Origin: a virus
Virus record (IMG/VR): IMGVR_UViG_3300006033_000080
Span: 1-31,624 of that record
Length of the DNA stretch: 31,624 nt
Reading direction: 5' to 3' (one strand)
Made by a program: the position numbers and the translations under genes. The notes under the pieces were generated by a model, which worked only from the letters and a program-made list of their open reading frames with translations, did not search any database and was not told the DNA's origin. Below are positions 14,301-21,482 of this stretch, piece after piece (within the stretch, counting starts at the first letter, position 1; each line of letters begins with the position of its first letter).

Positions 14301-14488
14301 CACCCTCTCCTGTCTTCATTGACCGCCGCGATGAATGCGTCTGCGATTGTCTCGGCTGCTCGGTCTAGTTTGCGAACGAAGGAAATCAGCTCGCGTGTTG
14401 TCGTGCGAAACTCGTCCCCGTAAGGCCGGGAGCGGGTGTGCGGCTTGACCGGGATGGGGCGGGGATGTTCGAGCGGGGCGATGTTCAT
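14300..14488 (-). CDS. Small hypothetical protein
   Basis: 62 residues beginning MNIAPLEHPRPIPVKPH. A Pro-rich, probably extended N-terminus is followed by a single helix (TTTRELISFVRKLDRAAETIAD). GGGAGG lies nine bases upstream of the ATG. No motif recognised. Confidence 0.5.
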   Translation of the reverse strand: MNIAPLEHPRPIPVKPHTRSRPYGDEFRTTTRELISFVRKLDRAAETIADAFIAAVNEDRRG

Positions 14489-14727
14489 TTGCGATACGCC
14501 TCCCATGCGGCGGCGATACCCGGCCATTTCCGCGTGATGTGCGCGACGACTGCTTCGCCAGCCAGATCGTGCGCCATCATCTCGTAGCACTCGCGCTCAG
14601 CATCGATGTATTCGATGAGGTGGGCAGCGTTGCGAAGCGTCGTTCCGAGAGGGATATCCTTGCCGTTATCGCGCCGGCTTGCGTCAGCGATTGAGCGGAG
14701 ATCCTTAGCCATCTTTTCGGGTTTCAT
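14485..14727 (-). CDS. Small hypothetical helical protein
   Basis: 80 residues from the ATG at 14727 (GAGGAAA upstream), overlapping the previous gene's stop by four bases. Helical throughout (MAKDLRSIADASRRDNG, NAAHLIEYIDAERECYEMM) and ending in a Trp-containing segment (ITRKWPGIAAAWEAYRK). No recognised domain. Confidence 0.55.
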   Translation of the reverse strand: MKPEKMAKDLRSIADASRRDNGKDIPLGTTLRNAAHLIEYIDAERECYEMMAHDLAGEAVVAHITRKWPGIAAAWEAYRK

Positions 14728-15140
14728 GCCGCTTTCCTCTCGCTCACGTAGCCGTAAGTTTCCGCCAGCCATTCCTCCGCCTTCTGGAAAAACGCCACGA
14801 ATTCAGGCTCCGACATCTTGTCCAAGGCGATGCTCGACGGGATCGCGACGGGCTGTCCGTTCGGCAGCATCACGACATCGACGCATCCGTTGTGGAGCTT
14901 CAACACCTCGTGCAACCGTTCGGCTGTGAGGCGGTTTGCGCCGGTCGCGGCAACCACGTCGTGAAGCATGGCCCAATAGGCTTTGAGCCTTTCGAGGTTC
15001 CGCCACTCGCGGATTTCGACGCGCACCCGCTGGCCCTGAGCGATGCCGTCCAGAGCGTGCGTGTCGTAGTCGAGTTCCGGCACAAGGTGATTGCCCTTGC
15101 GCACGAAGCTGTAGACGGGTTTGTCGGGCTTCTTCGCCAT
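14724..15140 (-). CDS. DUF1367-like phage protein
   Basis: 138 residues; AGGAAG before the ATG. The order 'GQRVRVEIREWRNLERLKAYWAML', a helical centre with LHEVLKLHNGC, then 'PNGQPVAIPSSIALDKMSE-PEF' matches what I know of DUF1367 proteins of lambdoid phages, which have an RNL-x-x-x-x-FFALL segment and a 'PKSISFANMDEHEF' segment. NinB recombination proteins share a similar 'S-x-M-s-x-x-E' ending and are the alternative. Its place directly after SSB and the annealing protein supports a replication or recombination accessory role (inference). Confidence 0.6.
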   Translation of the reverse strand: MAKKPDKPVYSFVRKGNHLVPELDYDTHALDGIAQGQRVRVEIREWRNLERLKAYWAMLHDVVAATGANRLTAERLHEVLKLHNGCVDVVMLPNGQPVAIPSSIALDKMSEPEFVAFFQKAEEWLAETYGYVSERKAA

Positions 15141-15150
15141 CGTGGCTTCC

Positions 15151-15549
15151 TCAAAATGGGATGGTGTCGTCTAGATCGTCATCGACACGGCGCTGAGTGC
15201 GTGGGTCGTCACGGTCTCCTCGCTGGCGCTCCTGCTTCGGAGCCGCTTCGCGCTTCTCGCCGCCGCCCTGCATGGTGAGTTCCGAGACGCGGACGGTGAG
15301 ATACGTCTTGCCGTCATGCTCGCGCTTGCCGAGATCACCTGACACGGTGACGGCGCTACCCTTTGACAGGTGAGGTTCCAACGCCTCGCCGCGCTTGCCG
15401 AACAGCGAGCAATCGAACCACATGGTTCCCTTGCGCTCGCCATAGCCGTCATCAACGGCAACGGTGAAGTTGAGAACGGCTGTTCCGTCCTGTGTCCTGC
15501 GGAGTTCGGCGTCCTTGCCGAGACGGCCTGCGATTACGATGGTCTTCAC
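15151..15549 (-). CDS. ssb: Single-stranded DNA-binding protein
   Basis: 132 residues. The OB-fold domain starts at MKTIVIAGRLGKDAELRRT and includes VLNFTVAVDD, MWFDCSLFGKR and LSKGSAVTVSGDLGKREHDG. A Gly/Arg/Glu-rich linker leads to the acidic tip DDDLDDTIPF, the classic partner-recruiting tail of bacterial SSBs. It coats single-stranded DNA in replication and recombination. It lies next to the Rad52/Sak-like protein, the usual phage recombination pairing. The length is slightly shorter than bacterial SSB. Confidence 0.95.
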   Translation of the reverse strand: MKTIVIAGRLGKDAELRRTQDGTAVLNFTVAVDDGYGERKGTMWFDCSLFGKRGEALEPHLSKGSAVTVSGDLGKREHDGKTYLTVRVSELTMQGGGEKREAAPKQERQRGDRDDPRTQRRVDDDLDDTIPF

Positions 15550-15558
15550 GGTGTTCTC

Positions 15559-16356
15559 CTAGAGCGGGCGCTGAGGGATGTTGGCGAGGTGAGGGGGAAG
15601 CGACGGCGGCAGATCGCCGGGAAAAGGTTCGTCCTCCACCGCGTCACGGATTGCCTTTTCACGGCCTTCGATCTGGTCGCGAGCCGCCGCCTTGAACGAG
15701 GCGTTCCATCCTTCGGCGACGATCTTCTCGCGCCATGCAACCTTGAACTTCTCAAGCTTGATCAGTGTGTCGCACTCGGCGAGTTCCGTCTGGAAAATGT
15801 CCCATGACGAATTGCGCTTGAGTTCCGCGCTCGATTTTGGCTTGGGAAGATTGAGCGGCTTGTCTTCCGGCTCGGCGAACTCGTCGGTCATTTCGCGGAC
15901 GTATTTGTTGTCCTCGAACAGCCCCATATGCACGTCGGCGCCGACGCCTATCAGCTTCAAGGCGTTCGTCACCGCATCGGTGAACGCCTTCTTGAACGCC
16001 TCGTCATCGCTTTCCCAACGCGCAGGTCTGTTGTATTGTGCGTTCTCCTTGATGTAGGTGACGACCTTGTCGCCGCCGACGCCGTAGATGTGCTGGGAAT
16101 GGTTGTCGTCCTGCTTGAACCAGACCTTGACGATGCAGTAGACAAGCACTTCGCGGTTATCGCCGTTGACAACCTGGAATGAAGGCTCGCCGACGCCCCA
16201 CCCGATACCACAGGGGCCGAATTCCTCGGTCATGCGGCGGAAGGACCAGATCGGCTTGATGGCCGTCCCTGAGAAGCCACCGCCGCGCTTGAACTGCTTC
16301 GTATGCTTCGGGTCAGTACGCCCGAGAATGTCCCAAAGTTTCGTGTTCTCGCTCAT
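15559..16356 (-). CDS. Rad52/Sak-like single-strand annealing protein
   Basis: 265 residues from MSENTKLWDILGRTDPKHTK; the ATG at 16371 inside the upstream gene is less likely. The core 'GTAIKPIWSFRRMTEEFGPCG-GWG', an alternating beta segment (VLVYCIVKVWFK), then 'GGDKVVTY' and DDEAFKKAFTDAVTNALKLIG with LFEDNKY is the signature of phage Rad52-superfamily annealing proteins. The C-terminal third is charged and variable (probable protein-protein tail). It would anneal complementary single strands during phage recombination. No exonuclease partner is visible in the window. Confidence 0.8.
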   Translation of the reverse strand: MSENTKLWDILGRTDPKHTKQFKRGGGFSGTAIKPIWSFRRMTEEFGPCGIGWGVGEPSFQVVNGDNREVLVYCIVKVWFKQDDNHSQHIYGVGGDKVVTYIKENAQYNRPARWESDDEAFKKAFTDAVTNALKLIGVGADVHMGLFEDNKYVREMTDEFAEPEDKPLNLPKPKSSAELKRNSSWDIFQTELAECDTLIKLEKFKVAWREKIVAEGWNASFKAAARDQIEGREKAIRDAVEDEPFPGDLPPSLPPHLANIPQRPL

Positions 16357-16360
16357 CGTT

Positions 16361-16960
16361 TCAATCCACATAGCCAATGTCGAGAGCGGCAAGCGCTTCC
16401 GGCGATTGGGCGGTTTCTCTGAGAAGGGTGGCTAGACATCCGTTGCAGGCGGTGAAGCCTTGGCGGGTGTATTTCAGGAGCCGTCGCATGGTCGCGACGG
16501 GGTAGGTGATCTTGTGAATGGCAAGGCGCTTGCGGCCCAAATCCCACAACGCGACCGGCGTCGTGATCAGGTCTTTGCCGTCGAAAGCGAACTGCGTTAT
16601 GGTGTAGTCAAAGCTATCGATGACGGCTTCCGGGCTTTCGTAAAACCGGAACCGGATCGCCTGAACATCGATAGGCAATGCGGAGTCGCCGACAGTGCCG
16701 CGCCAGTGCTTGTGGTGTTCCGTCTCGCGAACGAGAGACAGAGAGGGCGGTAGGCCAGCCTCCCATGCGGCGAGGTGTTCGGCATCTCGGAAGAAGAAGT
16801 CGAAGTCACTGTCGAGCGGCTGTTTGATCAGCGTCCTACGGATCGCGCCGCCAGCGCACCAAGCATCCTGGCGCACGGCATTGAGAACGCGGAACAGATC
16901 GTCGGTGCTGACGGCAGACCGCTCGCAGAACTCCGCAAGGTCGGTTCGGAAATAGCTCAT
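16361..16960 (-). CDS. Polymerase-beta-superfamily nucleotidyltransferase
   Basis: 199 residues from the ATG at 16960. The active-site pattern is clear: CAGGAIRRTLI, then LDSDFDFFFRD (the D-x-D metal pair), and a third acidic strand LPIDVQAIRF. This is the GG...DxD...D arrangement of nucleotidyltransferases. A C-terminal region contains ACNGC, a possible zinc or structural Cys pair, and a basic helix (MRRLLKYTRQG). The substrate (RNA end, protein or small molecule) is unknown. It sits directly upstream of the annealing protein and SSB, so it is likely expressed with them. The length is shorter than CCA-adding enzymes and lacks their other domains. Confidence 0.7.
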   Translation of the reverse strand: MSYFRTDLAEFCERSAVSTDDLFRVLNAVRQDAWCAGGAIRRTLIKQPLDSDFDFFFRDAEHLAAWEAGLPPSLSLVRETEHHKHWRGTVGDSALPIDVQAIRFRFYESPEAVIDSFDYTITQFAFDGKDLITTPVALWDLGRKRLAIHKITYPVATMRRLLKYTRQGFTACNGCLATLLRETAQSPEALAALDIGYVD

Positions 16961-17133
16961 TGCCTGCGTGTCCTCTTGTCGAGTGAATTGGTGAGGCATT
17001 CGGCGACGATGTGCCTCGCTTCCGAGCCGTAGCGGGCGACGAGATCGTCAATCGCGGCCTGCGCGTTGCGCTCAAGCATTCCGGGCGGGATTTCGAACAC
17101 CGTCCGCTCGTCCTCTCTGGCGTGGGTGGTCAT
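16957..17133 (-). CDS. Small hypothetical protein
   Basis: 58 residues (MTTHAREDERTVFEIPPG...). One helix (ERNAQAAIDDLVARYG), then HIVAECLTNSL and a basic end. It overlaps both neighbours by four bases. The ribosome site is weak, so coupling is likely. Unknown function. Confidence 0.5.
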   Translation of the reverse strand: MTTHAREDERTVFEIPPGMLERNAQAAIDDLVARYGSEARHIVAECLTNSLDKRTRRQ

Positions 17134-17312
17134 GACGGGTCGGCCTCGCGGGCGGCGTCGATAGCGGCCTCCATCACATCCCAAGAAGCATGAGCCGGAA
17201 GTTTGAACCCAATGGCGGCGAGGCCGCGCAGAAGGATATATTGGACGTTTTCATCGCCATCATCGAAGGGCTTAACGTTCAATGCGGCTTGGACTTGCTC
17301 TTTGGTTGCCAT
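17130..17312 (-). CDS. Small hypothetical protein
   Basis: 60 residues from MATKEQVQAALNVKPF. A helix and an acidic turn (DDGDENVQY) precede a hydrophobic helix (ILLRGLAAIGFKL) and an acidic end. GAGGATG lies upstream. No domain recognised. Confidence 0.5.
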   Translation of the reverse strand: MATKEQVQAALNVKPFDDGDENVQYILLRGLAAIGFKLPAHASWDVMEAAIDAAREADPS

Positions 17313-17313
17313 C

Positions 17314-17433
17314 TCACATCCTCTCGAAAAGAAACGCGCCTCCTTCAAACCAGAACGCGTCGTAGACCGCAGCGATGATCAGCGTCCGAGCGAGTAGGGG
17401 CCGGTGGCAGAGCCATTCGATTGCGGGGGTCAT
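17314..17433 (-). CDS. Mini-protein, possible membrane peptide
   Basis: 39 residues (MTPAIEWLCHRPLLARTLII...). The middle is hydrophobic (LLARTLIIAAVYDAFWF) and could span or sit on the membrane. GAGG lies seven bases upstream and ATGA overlaps the previous stop. Short, but the context of tightly packed genes supports it. Confidence 0.5.
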   Translation of the reverse strand: MTPAIEWLCHRPLLARTLIIAAVYDAFWFEGGAFLFERM

Positions 17434-17783
17434 GGCTTGGCCTCGCGTTGGCCTACTACTCGTCCGTCTGCCTTCGAATATTCGAGGCGATACCAACGCG
17501 GGTTAAACATAAGCCCGATGGCTTCTGCGATCTCGCGTGCTGTGTTCTCATCCTCGTCAATGCGCTGATCCATCCAGCCGAACCAGATCAGGTCATCGCC
17601 ATAGGTCTGAGCGATGTTGAAGTCGTCAGAGCCGCGAAGCTTCCATCCATGCTTGATGGCGTCGTTTCGATTATTGAAGCGTTCGCCGTCCCATCCATAG
17701 TGGATTCCGTAGCCGGAGGCGTTCATCCATGCCGACTGACAAATGACGATGAACTCAGGATCAATATTCGGAAGTTTTCTCAC
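17430..17783 (-). CDS. Hypothetical protein, aromatic-rich
   Basis: 117 residues from GTG at 17783, chosen because GTGA overlaps the stop of the mini-gene upstream and GGAG is in place; longer in-frame starts would run through that gene. It is rich in Trp/Tyr/Asp (HYGWDGERFNNRNDAIKHGW, DDLIWFGWMD), then a helix (ENTAREIAEAIGLMFN) and WYRLEY. A compact alpha/beta protein of unknown role. Confidence 0.55.
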   Translation of the reverse strand: MRKLPNIDPEFIVICQSAWMNASGYGIHYGWDGERFNNRNDAIKHGWKLRGSDDFNIAQTYGDDLIWFGWMDQRIDEDENTAREIAEAIGLMFNPRWYRLEYSKADGRVVGQREAKP

Positions 17784-17935
17784 GTCATCATCTCCACTCG
17801 TGCGGAACATCCGCCCAGCGAACGCCAGAACAGGACGTTGGCGACGGCATCGGATTTGCGGGTGAACGGGCCGGATACGAACAGCGCCGGCAATACGCGG
17901 TCGCTGAGAGGGGTGACGAGGACGCGCCATTTCAT
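17780..17935 (-). CDS. Mini-gene of 51 codons
   Basis: Starts MKWRVLVTPLSDRVLPALFV with a strong GGAGGAAG ribosome site and ends overlapping the next start (GTGA). The product is mixed beta/helix with SGPFTRKSDAVANVLFWRSL. No family recognised. The perfect fit into the gap, coupled at both ends, is the reason to accept it. Confidence 0.55.
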   Translation of the reverse strand: MKWRVLVTPLSDRVLPALFVSGPFTRKSDAVANVLFWRSLGGCSARVEMMT

Positions 17936-18273
17936 TGTGCTTCCTCCGGGGGAAGAAGGCTCTTGAGGAAGGCGACTTCCGCTCTGGCGGCGGCATGCGC
18001 TTTGTCTCGGGCCGTTTCGCTAGGTAGGTCGCGATCATTGTGATACTCCCAGTCAACAGCCGCATCGGCGGCGGCTTCGTAGGGGGTGGAATTGCAACAA
18101 TCTTCCTCCGTGTGGTCGAAGACGGGGCATCCGAGGCATCCGTTATGGAAGAACAGACGGCAGAGAGGGCAATCGGTCGCCGTTGTCAGATAATCGAAAG
18201 CCCTCTCCGCCACCGCATTCCTCTCCCACTTGGCGATTGACGCCTTGAGGGCTTCGAGTGTGCGAGCGTCCAT
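17932..18273 (-). CDS. Cys-rich zinc-binding phage protein
   Basis: 113 residues from MDARTLEALKASIAKWE (AGGAAAGGG upstream; the N-terminal extension is discarded). After a helix come CPLCRLFFHNGCLGCPV and EEDCC, a Cys cluster typical of a phage zinc-binding family whose members carry a CxxC-x(n)-CxxC knuckle. The rest is acidic and helical. Unknown function. Confidence 0.65.
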   Translation of the reverse strand: MDARTLEALKASIAKWERNAVAERAFDYLTTATDCPLCRLFFHNGCLGCPVFDHTEEDCCNSTPYEAAADAAVDWEYHNDRDLPSETARDKAHAAARAEVAFLKSLLPPEEAQ

Positions 18274-18599
18274 CACGCAGCCCTTTCCTGAACGGCGTCG
18301 TCGGCCCAATCGCGGGCGTCCGAAAGGATTTCATCCATTGCGTCGTGAACCCGCATGTCAGCGCGTTCGGTGGCGGATACGTCTCGATTGCCAAGGCCCG
18401 CCGCGATCTCGACTGCCTCGATCAGAACGTCATCGCAAATCGTCGCGATCTGGCGGGCGTAGTCCGAATAGAGCAGGGCGCTCTCGGCTTGCAGTTCCAG
18501 CGTGGCAATCGCGGAGCAGTGCAGCCCGTCCTTGAGGGCACAGAGCTGTGCACAGGCTCGCTCGATTGCGACGGTGAGGTCTCTCTTGTCGGCGTTCAT
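18273..18599 (-). CDS. Hypothetical helical protein
   Basis: 108 residues from MNADKRDLTVAIERAC, with GGAGG six bases upstream. Helical throughout (LCALKDGLHCSAIATLELQA, ARQIATICDDVLIEAVEIAA), ending in an acidic helix. The start lies one base after the previous stop. The junction carries the gene-junction repeat described separately. Confidence 0.55.
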   Translation of the reverse strand: MNADKRDLTVAIERACAQLCALKDGLHCSAIATLELQAESALLYSDYARQIATICDDVLIEAVEIAAGLGNRDVSATERADMRVHDAMDEILSDARDWADDAVQERAA

Positions 18600-18600
18600 A

Positions 18601-18903
18601 TCAGCCTCCAGCCTTGACTGTGCCATCGATCAGTTTCTTGATGTGCTGAGAGGCCATGTCCCAGCCGTCCCGAGTCGCGCCGTTGTCGTAGGAACCGTCC
18701 GGGCCTTCGCCGTGAACGTCGTCAGCGAGCTTCGCGGCGCGTTTCGTCGCGACAAACCAGCCCTCGCAGAATTCACGAGCCGCCAGCATCTTCACGCGGC
18801 GCTCAGTCTCGTCCGCATAGGACCAGCCTCGGATTTCCTTGCCGTCGAGCGTGACGGTGATCTCGTCTCGGTCGTTGTCGATTACGCGGGGTGTGGCATT
18901 CAT
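18601..18903 (-). CDS. Hypothetical protein, KAGG-ending
   Basis: 100 residues (MNATPRVIDNDRDEITVTLDG...). The N-terminal beta hairpin (ITVTLDGKEIRGWSY) leads to helices (RRVKMLAAREFCEGWFVATK) and a C-terminal VKAGG. A compact domain of unknown function. Its ribosome site (GGCTGGAGGCTGATCCG) is the same as at two other junctions in the array. Confidence 0.55.
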   Translation of the reverse strand: MNATPRVIDNDRDEITVTLDGKEIRGWSYADETERRVKMLAAREFCEGWFVATKRAAKLADDVHGEGPDGSYDNGATRDGWDMASQHIKKLIDGTVKAGG

Positions 18904-18935
18904 CGGATCAGCCTCCAGCCTTGGAGAGAGCGGCG
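18901..18935. repeat. Gene-junction repeat, copy 1
   Basis: 35 bp covering the 3' end of one gene (encoding ...SKAGG), its stop and the ribosome site/start of the next. It is 34 of 35 identical to 19722-19756, and the central 15 bases also occur near 18601. It looks like a copied 'stop plus translation start' module. Confidence 0.75.
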
Positions 18936-19564
18936 GTAGAGTGGGCGAGGTAGGCGGCTATAGCGACCTCAGCCTCTCTTTTACTGAGGTGAACAGGCCT
19001 CCCATAGCTGTCCTCTCCGAGGATCGTTGCTTGGCACATTGCCTCCACGGAGGCTTGGGATGGGCTGAGCAGGCTCGACAACTCTTTGTTCCGCGCCGCC
19101 ATGCGCTCATAAGCGCCCTTCCAGTAGGCGATGCGGTCTTCGTCTGAGACTGGGGCGCTCTCTTTCGAGGCGGACGGAAACAGCGCCTTCCGCGCTATCT
19201 CGTGCATCGTGCGAGCAGCTGTTTCAAAGTGGCCGAAGTCCACGGCAACCGCGTCGATGCTTTCGAGTGCTTCCCGGTAAGTGTCCGAAGTTTGTAGCGG
19301 CTTTCCGGACAGGAGCGCCCAAGCGATCTTGCGAGCGTCCTCGACTGTGATTTCCATCAGAGTTGCGCTGCCGTCAGCTTCGATTTCCGGTTCTGCCTCG
19401 CGAAGGATTTCCGCCAATTTGTGCGGGGACGCGACCAGAGCCGACTTGATGGCCCTGAGATCGCCGAAGGTCAGACTGCTATCGGTGACAGGCTCGTGAT
19501 CAGCGCGATTGGCGTTGAATGCCAGTTCCGCGTTCAGTCGATCTGTCGTCGTTGGGGCGTTCAT
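18908..19564 (-). CDS. Hypothetical protein, modular C-terminus
   Basis: 218 residues. The N-terminal part (MNAPTTTDRLNAELAFNANR) and a helical middle (IKSALVASPHKLAEILREAE; VEDARKIAWALLSGKPL) precede SDEDRIAYWKGAYERMAARN and a final helix ending ALSKAGG. The YWKGAYERMAARN block resembles the region before the zinc-free end of several phage early proteins. The ALSKAGG ending is the same as in the gene at 19729. Otherwise unrecognised. Confidence 0.6.
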   Translation of the reverse strand: MNAPTTTDRLNAELAFNANRADHEPVTDSSLTFGDLRAIKSALVASPHKLAEILREAEPEIEADGSATLMEITVEDARKIAWALLSGKPLQTSDTYREALESIDAVAVDFGHFETAARTMHEIARKALFPSASKESAPVSDEDRIAYWKGAYERMAARNKELSSLLSPSQASVEAMCQATILGEDSYGRPVHLSKREAEVAIAAYLAHSTAALSKAGG

Positions 19565-19580
19565 CTCTCGTCTCCCTCGT

Positions 19581-19724
19581 TCAGCCGATGTGGGTGGGTG
19601 GTGTGGAGGGCGCAGCTACCGGCGACTGCCCGGTCACTGCCACGCCCTCCATGCTGCCATCCTGCGTCGACCGGATTTTTTCACCGGCAGGGGGCTGCAT
19701 TCGAATGATGGTTTCGCGGGGCAT
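19581..19724 (-). CDS. Mini-protein (47 aa)
   Basis: Starts MPRETIIRMQPPAGEKI behind the shared ribosome site GGCTGGAGGCTGATCCG. The rest is a low-complexity Pro/Ser/Thr segment (VAAPSTPPTHIG). It fills the gap between the KAGG-ending gene and the previous start. Probably expressed, function unknown. Confidence 0.45.
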   Translation of the reverse strand: MPRETIIRMQPPAGEKIRSTQDGSMEGVAVTGQSPVAAPSTPPTHIG

Positions 19725-19756
19725 CGGATCAGCCTCCAGCCTTGGAAAGAGCGGCG
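19722..19756. repeat. Gene-junction repeat, copy 2
   Basis: Same 35-bp unit as 18901-18935 with one difference. It spans the end of the gene at 19729 (ALSKAGG, stop) and the start of the mini-gene at 19581. Confidence 0.75.
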
Positions 19757-20136
19757 CGGGCCTCGCTATCGAAGCAACGCCACGACTGACATTCGCTCTC
19801 GGTTTTGCAGACCGAACAGCACCCGTTCTCGGGATCGATGAACTGTCCTGTGCTGCACATCGCGAAGCAAATCTTGCGCGCTTCGGCTTCAACTTGTGCC
19901 GGTTCCGGTTCCCGCGCGGTGAGGGTTGCTTTCGCGCGCGCTGTCGCAGCGTCGAAGAGAGCAACATCGTTAGCGTCCAGTGCCGCGATAATAGCTTGGG
20001 CTTCCTCAGCCATCCGGACTCGGCCGTCCTTGCGGCGCATGTCGCGAACTTCGATCAGACGCCTCGCCCGCTCGACGCGGGTCTGCTCCATGATCTTCAC
20101 GACAATCGCCACTCTTGGGTCTGGCTCGGCGTTCAT
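19729..20136 (-). CDS. Hypothetical protein with Cys cluster
   Basis: 135 residues. A helical N-terminal half (VVKIMEQTRVERARRLIEVR) is followed by helices and then a Cys-rich stretch: CFAMC, then PENGCCSVCKTESECQSWRC. It has eight Cys in about 40 residues, which suggests one or two metal sites. It ends ALSKAGG like the gene at 18908. The start uses the AACGGAT-type leader shared with 20418 and 22167. Unknown function. Confidence 0.6.
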   Translation of the reverse strand: MNAEPDPRVAIVVKIMEQTRVERARRLIEVRDMRRKDGRVRMAEEAQAIIAALDANDVALFDAATARAKATLTAREPEPAQVEAEARKICFAMCSTGQFIDPENGCCSVCKTESECQSWRCFDSEARAALSKAGG

Positions 20137-20172
20137 ATCCGTCTCTCCGTGTTCGATGGGCGGTGTGTGAGG

Positions 20173-20418
20173 TCAGGCGCACTTGGCGGTGTGATTGCGC
20201 AGTTGATCCGCGTCAGACAGGGCGGCGACGAGCTTCAATTTGAGATCTTCACACTCTCTCTCGAAGTGGAGAGAACGCGCCGTCATGTTCTCAAGCGCTT
20301 CGATCGTCGTGCGCACGGCCGGGATGTGTTCCCGGAACGCATGGTCTGACCAATGGTCCAAGTGGAAGCGGTTAAGTGCGCCGTTCAACGAGACTTCTGG
20401 TGCAGTGTGGGCGTTCAT
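20173..20418 (-). CDS. Small hypothetical protein
   Basis: 81 residues from MNAHTAPEVSLNGALNRF (GGGAGAACGGAT before the ATG). Mostly helical (RTTIEALENMTARSLHFERE), ending with LSDADQLRNHTAKCA. No domain recognised. Confidence 0.55.
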   Translation of the reverse strand: MNAHTAPEVSLNGALNRFHLDHWSDHAFREHIPAVRTTIEALENMTARSLHFERECEDLKLKLVAALSDADQLRNHTAKCA

Positions 20419-20443
20419 ATCCGTTCTCCCTTGTCCATCGGCG

Positions 20444-20701
20444 TCATTTGGGGCGAAGCGCGTCAACGCCTTTTGCCGCGCGAGTGGACATCGGGACGCC
20501 CGGCTTCCATAAGCCCGCGTCCTGCCAAAGCCTGTCTGCCTCATCGACGTTCTTGACGTAGGCGCGCCAGTCGTGCGCGCGATAGGTTTGAATGATCGCG
20601 TCCTTGAGAGGCTTCGGAAGCATTGCCCAATGCTGCGGGCAGGCCAGTCGAGAGCGATCAATCGGCTTCCGACAGCAGCGGCATTCTCCGGTCAGGCTCA
20701 T
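20444..20701 (-). CDS. Zinc-ribbon phage protein (CxCC...CPxHW type)
   Basis: 85 residues. GECRCCRKPIDRSRLACPQHWAMLPKPLKDAI is a compact Cys/His site followed by a helix and 'TYRAHDWRAYVKNVDEADRLW'. The 'CPxHWxxLPxxL' block is familiar from small proteins of temperate phages. One zinc site is predicted. Unknown function, but a recognisable family. Confidence 0.65.
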   Translation of the reverse strand: MSLTGECRCCRKPIDRSRLACPQHWAMLPKPLKDAIIQTYRAHDWRAYVKNVDEADRLWQDAGLWKPGVPMSTRAAKGVDALRPK

Positions 20702-20720
20702 CTTCGTCTCCCCTTCGCCG

Positions 20721-20735
20721 CTCGATGCGGCTGGC
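20721..20735. repeat. 15-bp intergenic repeat, copy A
   Basis: CTCGATGCGGCTGGC, identical to 21223-21237. Both copies lie between the stop of one leftward gene and the start of the next, with related flanks (TTCAGGCG toward the upstream stop). Confidence 0.6.
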
Positions 20736-20749
20736 TGATGGTGTTGTGT

Positions 20750-21199
20750 TCAGGCGCGCTGGTAAAAGCGCAGGGAGTCCTTCAGCCGCGCGACTTCCTT
20801 TTCGAGGTCGGCAATGCGCCCGTCTTTGATGTCGTCGCTGTAGAGCTTCGCCAGTGTTTCGCGGACCTTCTCGCCGTCGCGATATTCGGTCTGGATGTAT
20901 TTGACGTTGGCCCACTTATTGCCGCCGATGAGGGCGCGGACACTGTCCTCGACCATGCGCCGCATGGCGCTCTGAATGTTCTGTTCGGTGTCGCTCAGAA
21001 GGAAGTCGCGGAACGAGTCCCAAACGCGCTCCTGCACGATGTCGAGAACCGGCTTGACGATTTCCTCGGCGAACTTTTCCGCGTGCTCTTCCGTCCAGTG
21101 GGACATAAAGCGCTCAGCAACTTCGCGGGCTGCGAAATACTCCGCCCCAAGCGTGGGATGGTTTTCGGCCTCTGCGATGATTTCGGCGCTGTATGTCAT
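20750..21199 (-). CDS. Hypothetical phage protein, helical
   Basis: 149 residues. Helical with an aromatic N-terminal part (HPTLGAEYFAAREVAERFM, SHWTEEHAEKFAEEIVKPV) and a C-terminal coiled coil (IADLEKEVARLKDSLRFY). No catalytic motif. The leader contains the repeated CTCGATGCGGCTGGC box. Unknown function. Confidence 0.6.
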   Translation of the reverse strand: MTYSAEIIAEAENHPTLGAEYFAAREVAERFMSHWTEEHAEKFAEEIVKPVLDIVQERVWDSFRDFLLSDTEQNIQSAMRRMVEDSVRALIGGNKWANVKYIQTEYRDGEKVRETLAKLYSDDIKDGRIADLEKEVARLKDSLRFYQRA

Positions 21200-21222
21200 C
21201 GTCTCTCTCCGTTCCCGCCAGG

Positions 21223-21237
21223 CTCGATGCGGCTGGC
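21223..21237. repeat. 15-bp intergenic repeat, copy B
   Basis: Second exact copy of CTCGATGCGGCTGGC, in the leader of the gene starting at 21199. Confidence 0.6.
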
Positions 21238-21247
21238 GTGTTGCTGT

Positions 21248-21463
21248 TCAGGCGGCGTGGGTCGGTGTGGCGAGCGAAAACCTTTCGCGAATTGCCGCGA
21301 ACCACCTCAGCGTGTTGGCCTGCGGCGACCATTCCGGCCACGAGTGCTTTGACGGCTCCAATCCCTGAAGCCTGCAAATCTCAGCATGGGCCGAGGCGAG
21401 ATCGGCTTCTGTCTGACGCATAACTGCGTCGAGAGCCTCTCGTTCTGTTTGGGGAATTATCAT
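21248..21463 (-). CDS. Small hypothetical protein
   Basis: 71 residues from MIIPQTEREALDAVMRQTEA (AAGGAGACGATAGCG before the ATG; longer in-frame starts are unlikely). A helical first half is followed by WPEWSPQANTLRWFAAIRE. No family recognised. Confidence 0.55.
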   Translation of the reverse strand: MIIPQTEREALDAVMRQTEADLASAHAEICRLQGLEPSKHSWPEWSPQANTLRWFAAIRERFSLATPTHAA

Positions 21464-21482
21464 CGCTATCGTCTCCTTGCCG

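Noticed and set aside
19519-20349. Long plus-strand frame (276 codons) through the leftward array
   Set aside because: It crosses four tightly coupled leftward genes with good ribosome sites; its product is Cys/Arg-rich and shadow-like.
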